From: [Eubacterium] saphenum
GTDB taxonomy: Bacteria; Bacillota; Clostridia; Oscillospirales; Ruminococcaceae
Reading direction: 5' to 3'
DNA length: 23,689 bases
Assembly (NCBI GenBank): GCA_004555855.1
Contig: SFJQ01000015.1
Coordinates: 1-23,689, forward strand
A program made the position numbers and the translations under genes. Shown here piece by piece: positions 20,976 through 23,689 of this stretch; positions within the stretch are counted from its first letter, which is position 1; each line of letters starts with the position of its first letter. Under the pieces are notes generated by a model. That model searched no databases. It worked only from the letters and a program-made list of their open reading frames with translations, and had not been told where the DNA came from.

Positions 20976-22012
20976 TGCTTGGACTGTATATTCACGTTCC
21001 GTTTTGCGTGAGGAAGTGTCCTTACTGCGACTTTTACTCGGAGAAATTTTCACGGGAAAAATGCGAAAAGTTTGCGGCGGCGGTTGTCCGAAATCTCAAG
21101 CGTTTTCCCGTGACTTTCGACACGGTTTATTTCGGCGGGGGAACGCCTGCGCTGATTTCGGGGAAAATCTCGGAAATTCTGCGGGAGGTTCGTTTTCCCG
21201 AGGGCGCGGAAATCACCGTGGAGTGCAACCCCGATGTCATTAACGAAAATGTTCTTGCGGAACTCAAAAACGCGGGCGTCAATCGGCTTTCGTTTGGTGT
21301 GCAGTCGCTTGACGAGAGCGAACTCGCGGCGCTCGGGCGGCTTCACGGCGCGGAAAGCGCCAAAAAAGCGATTTTGCTCGCAAGTGCGCTTGGGTTTGAG
21401 AACATTTCTGCGGACTTGATGCTTGGGGTGCCGAAACAGACCGTGAAGTCGCTTGCAGAAACGATTGACGAGCTTTGCGGGCTGCCGATAACGCACGTTT
21501 CCGCGTATCTTCTCAAAATTGAACCGAACACGCCGTTTGGAAAAAATCCGCCAGAAATTCCCGATGAGGACGGGCAGGCGGAATTGTATCTCGCGGCTGT
21601 CGAACGGCTTGAAAAGCGCGGTTTTCGGCAATATGAAATCAGCAATTTCGCGAAAAACGGCTTTGAGAGTCGGCACAATCTGATTTACTGGCGCGCGGAG
21701 GAGTATGTCGGAATCGGTCCGGCGGCGCACTCTTATTATAATGGGAAGCGATTTGCCGTGCCTAAAAATCTCGCGGAATTTCTCGAAAATGACGTTCAGC
21801 GCGAGCTTGTCACGGACGAAAATCCCGACAAGTATGAGGAAAAAATTATGCTCGGGCTGCGGCTTCGCGAGGGTATTTTGCTTGACGAGCGGATTGAAAA
21901 GCGGCTTCGGCTCGTTCCGCGCGAGTATTTTCGTGTTGAGCACGGCAGGGTTTCGCTTACTCCCAGTGGTTTTCTTGTGTCAAATCAGATTATTGCTACG
22001 CTTTTGGGATAA
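20975..22012 (+). CDS. hemW: Radical SAM heme chaperone HemW (HemN-like)
   Basis: HemW belongs to the HemN-related radical SAM proteins and carries heme to apo-enzymes; it lacks the CXC extension of true coproporphyrinogen dehydrogenases. The 4Fe-4S motif VPFCVRKCPYCDF sits at residues 8-20 (Cys11, Cys15, Cys18, followed by Asp-Phe rather than Gly-Cys, the HemW hallmark). YFGGGTPALIS near 52-62 binds SAM, and the usual HemW segments RLSFGVQS, ADLMLGVP and SAYLLKIEPNTPFG follow. The product has 345 residues, slightly shorter than typical. The start codon overlaps the lepA stop by one base, indicating coupled translation. A strong terminator follows at once. Confidence 0.96.
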   Translation: MLGLYIHVPFCVRKCPYCDFYSEKFSREKCEKFAAAVVRNLKRFPVTFDTVYFGGGTPALISGKISEILREVRFPEGAEITVECNPDVINENVLAELKNAGVNRLSFGVQSLDESELAALGRLHGAESAKKAILLASALGFENISADLMLGVPKQTVKSLAETIDELCGLPITHVSAYLLKIEPNTPFGKNPPEIPDEDGQAELYLAAVERLEKRGFRQYEISNFAKNGFESRHNLIYWRAEEYVGIGPAAHSYYNGKRFAVPKNLAEFLENDVQRELVTDENPDKYEEKIMLGLRLREGILLDERIEKRLRLVPREYFRVEHGRVSLTPSGFLVSNQIIATLLG

Positions 22013-22014
22013 AA

Positions 22015-22045
22015 AAAGCCGCCGAAATGGGCGGCTTTGTTGTTT
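22015..22045 (+). terminator. Intrinsic terminator of the lepA-hemW unit
   Basis: AAAGCCGCC and GGCGGCTTT form a nine-base-pair stem with a six-base loop, followed by GTTGTTTAG. It begins three bases after the hemW stop. Confidence 0.88.
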
Positions 22046-22089
22046 AGATTAGATTTTTGCAGAGATTAGGTTGTTCGGTGGGGTTTGCG

Positions 22090-22115
22090 AATTTTTTTGC
22101 GTTCGCAAAAAAATT
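22090..22115. repeat. AT-rich perfect inverted repeat
   Basis: AATTTTTTTGC and GCAAAAAAATT frame a GTTC tetraloop, a perfect stem of eleven base pairs. It lies in the 265-base gap between two convergent genes (hemW and the lipoprotein), which holds no gene. Confidence 0.5.
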
Positions 22116-22214
22116 TGGCAATGGTCGCAAGCCTTATTCCATACAGCTTCGTTAAACTTAATCAGCAAAATTGTCCTTTTTGGATTTTTCGCTTCGCTCC
22201 AGTGCCTCCGGCGG

Positions 22215-22248
22215 TTTAAAACCTTTTTCTGAAGAAAAAGGTTTTAAA
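22215..22248 (-). terminator. Terminator-like palindrome downstream of the lipoprotein gene
   Basis: TTTAAAACCTTTTTCT and AGAAAAAGGTTTTAAA form a 14-16 base-pair perfect stem with the apex at GA. A second short inverted repeat (CCAAAA/TTTTGG, 22253-22268) lies between it and the lipoprotein stop. The preceding CGCTTCGCTCCAGTGCCTCC and this palindrome look like a recurrent intergenic element of Clostridia, recalled from general familiarity and not checked. Confidence 0.55.
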
Positions 22249-22277
22249 AATTCCAAAAAGACTTTTGGCGCTTCGCG

Positions 22278-23624
22278 TTATTCCAGATAGCTGTTCACAA
22301 TTCTTATCATCATATCCGACAACTTCTCTACATTATATGCGCCGACTGTCGGCTCAAGATGACCGCCGCCGATGCCGCTGTCGTCCGTGAGGAACGTGTA
22401 GGTGCCGCCCGTTTGGAAAGCCATTGTGCGAAGGAGATACTCGGTTGACTTGTCAATTCCGCTCGACGCTATCGGCACAACTCTGATACCCTTTTCCGCT
22501 GCCTCACGAATGGACTTTTTCACGCTGTCGATAACCTGTATATCGGTATGAGGCGGCGCGTCAAGTACCAAAAACATTATTTTGGTGGAATTTTCGCACC
22601 AATCGTGATTGCTTATCGCACTTTCAAGCGCCTTGTGAACAGCTTCCTCGAAATCTCCGCCGCCGTCCGCGGACTGCTCTTGAATTGCCTTCGCAGCCTG
22701 CTCAATATCATCGGTGAACGGGAACTGACGTACCACATACTCGTCGCCCTCGTCACGGTAGAAATTCACGCTTGTGTGTACGGGAATGTTTGCGTTGTCG
22801 GACTTGATTTTGCGGACAATGTTTTCAAGCTCCACCTTCAGATACTCCAGCTCATCGCCCATAGAGCCCGTTGTGTCGCACATTATCATAAAATCAAGCG
22901 ATTTCAGCTCTTGGTCTTTGCCGACTTCGCCGAGGTCACAGGAAACCTCCGCGTTGTCCAGAACGCCGTCAATCGTCTTGGAAACGCCGCCAAATTCTAC
23001 GACAATCGGCTCGGTCGGGCCGTTTATCGCTTTGTAGAACAGATAAGCCATTCCGTTGTTGTCGGTAACTGTGCTTGAAATCGCGCTCTTGCAGCTTACC
23101 TTCGCGCCCTCGAACGGCTCGCCGTTTGACGTCACCTTTACCGCTATCCGACAATCGGTTTCGTTTTTCCAAGTCTTTTTGTAGCTGTTCCAGTCCTCGT
23201 GGGAGGTGTAGAGCGCATTCCAATCAGCCCAGTGCGCGTTGTCGTTCCACTCGCCGCCCGTGAGAAGTCCCGCCTGCGGGGGAATTTCAGGGTCTGTCGG
23301 CTCAACAGGCTCGATGATTATGTCGGGTTCTTCGACAGGCGGGGCGATATCTCCCGAAGGCGCTGTCGGAGCTGCCGCGCCGCCTTTTATCATGCCTTCC
23401 GCGGCTGCGTCCATAGCCGTATCGGTCGTTGCAAACTCAGCAAAGTCGCCCGTTTCGGAACGTTTGCCCGTGCCGCCGATGTCCGTTGCCTTGTACTCCG
23501 TGCTTGAATGAGAACCGGAGCTGTCGGGCTTTGACGGAGTAGGTCCGTTTACTCCCGCGTTTGAACAGCCTGCGAGTGACAAAACTACCGCTATTGCCGC
23601 TATAATTGACAGGTATTTTTTCAT
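22278..23624 (-). CDS. Lipoprotein with a von Willebrand factor A domain
   Basis: A 448-residue exported protein. The N-terminus has a Lys pair, a hydrophobic core and the lipobox LAGC with Cys20 as lipid-attachment site. A low-complexity Pro/Glu/Gly/Ala linker (about 21-120) is followed by a small beta-rich domain (about 155-235; TSNGEPFEGAKVSC, a carboxypeptidase-regulatory or Ig-like pattern). The vWA domain (about 243-448) has a MIDAS-type DTTGSMG at 250-256 with Thr instead of the usual second residue Ser, plus the Asp-rich GGGDFEEA and LDAPPHT segments. MIDAS domains bind a metal and ligand proteins, so surface adhesion or a scaffold role is plausible. Start is ATG 23624 after AGAGGAAAAG. 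The promoter was not identified in the 65 bases upstream. Confidence 0.85.
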   Translation of the reverse strand: MKKYLSIIAAIAVVLSLAGCSNAGVNGPTPSKPDSSGSHSSTEYKATDIGGTGKRSETGDFAEFATTDTAMDAAAEGMIKGGAAAPTAPSGDIAPPVEEPDIIIEPVEPTDPEIPPQAGLLTGGEWNDNAHWADWNALYTSHEDWNSYKKTWKNETDCRIAVKVTSNGEPFEGAKVSCKSAISSTVTDNNGMAYLFYKAINGPTEPIVVEFGGVSKTIDGVLDNAEVSCDLGEVGKDQELKSLDFMIMCDTTGSMGDELEYLKVELENIVRKIKSDNANIPVHTSVNFYRDEGDEYVVRQFPFTDDIEQAAKAIQEQSADGGGDFEEAVHKALESAISNHDWCENSTKIMFLVLDAPPHTDIQVIDSVKKSIREAAEKGIRVVPIASSGIDKSTEYLLRTMAFQTGGTYTFLTDDSGIGGGHLEPTVGAYNVEKLSDMMIRIVNSYLE

Positions 23625-23689
23625 AGCTTTTCCTCTTTTCGTAATTTATCCAAGACAAAAATCGGTGAAAAAGCGCCGGTTTTATGATT

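Noticed and set aside
1..23689. CRISPR arrays, tRNA/rRNA genes, insertion sequences or prophage genes
   Set aside because: No regularly spaced direct repeats, cloverleaf or T-loop (GGTTCGAATCC) sequences, transposase or integrase motifs were found; the only repeats are the hairpins and the acyltransferase duplication described.

Overview
The window looks like a chromosomal segment of a Gram-positive anaerobe of the class Clostridia, most likely an Oscillospiraceae/Ruminococcaceae-type gut bacterium. The reasons are a mid-GC sequence with strong AGGAGG-type ribosome binding sites, frequent GTG/TTG starts, sigma-A promoters close to TTGACA-N17-TATAAT, a type-A RNase P RNA, a YlxM-Ffh-S16-KhpA operon, a LepA-HemW pair and a BofC-like secreted protein. 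The assignment is inferred from gene content and family resemblance; no database was searched.

Layout, left to right. (1) 19-2041 (+): groES-groEL ending at a strong terminator. GroES carries an unusual Lys/Ala-rich tail. (2) 2169-2601 (-): rnpB with its own promoter and terminator. (3) 2696-4490 (+): an acyl-CoA synthetase with a perfect promoter and a terminator, followed by a cluster of perfect hairpins. (4) 4657-11223 (-): a seven-gene lipid/polyketide block read leftwards: PlsC-like acyltransferase, acyl carrier protein, a fused ketosynthase plus ketosynthase-like (chain-length-factor-like) protein, FabG-like ketoreductase, FabZ-like dehydratase, Sfp-type phosphopantetheinyl transferase and an FMN-dependent oxidoreductase with a four-cysteine motif. 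(5) 11322-12345 (-): two small genes (a BofC-like secreted protein and a 64-residue protein of unknown function) separated by a very G-rich (C-rich in the transcript) tract. (6) 12358-15190 (+): secA as a single-gene unit. (7) 15297-17745 (-): ylxM-ffh-rpsP-khpA. (8) 17776-22045 (+): an unknown membrane-anchored protein, a CPBP-family membrane protease, lepA and hemW, apparently one unit. (9) 22278-23624 (-): a von Willebrand A-domain lipoprotein.

Most of the window is housekeeping: protein folding, tRNA processing, Sec and SRP targeting, translation and radical SAM/heme chemistry. The exception is block 4. It has ketosynthase, a degenerate partner ketosynthase, ACP, ketoreductase, dehydratase, its own Sfp-type PPTase and an acyltransferase, but no enoyl reductase, FabH, FabD or acetyl-CoA carboxylase genes. 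This is the composition expected of a type II polyketide/aryl-polyene-like assembly line that makes an unsaturated (polyene) acyl chain and hands it to a lipid acceptor, rather than of a housekeeping fatty acid synthase operon. The KS and its inactive partner, normally two proteins in type II systems, are one 746-residue polypeptide here. It is the best candidate in this window for an undescribed system.

Several long ORFs on the opposite strand of real genes (for example opposite the acyl-CoA synthetase, ffh, the ketosynthase and plsC) are reading-frame shadows and are left out.
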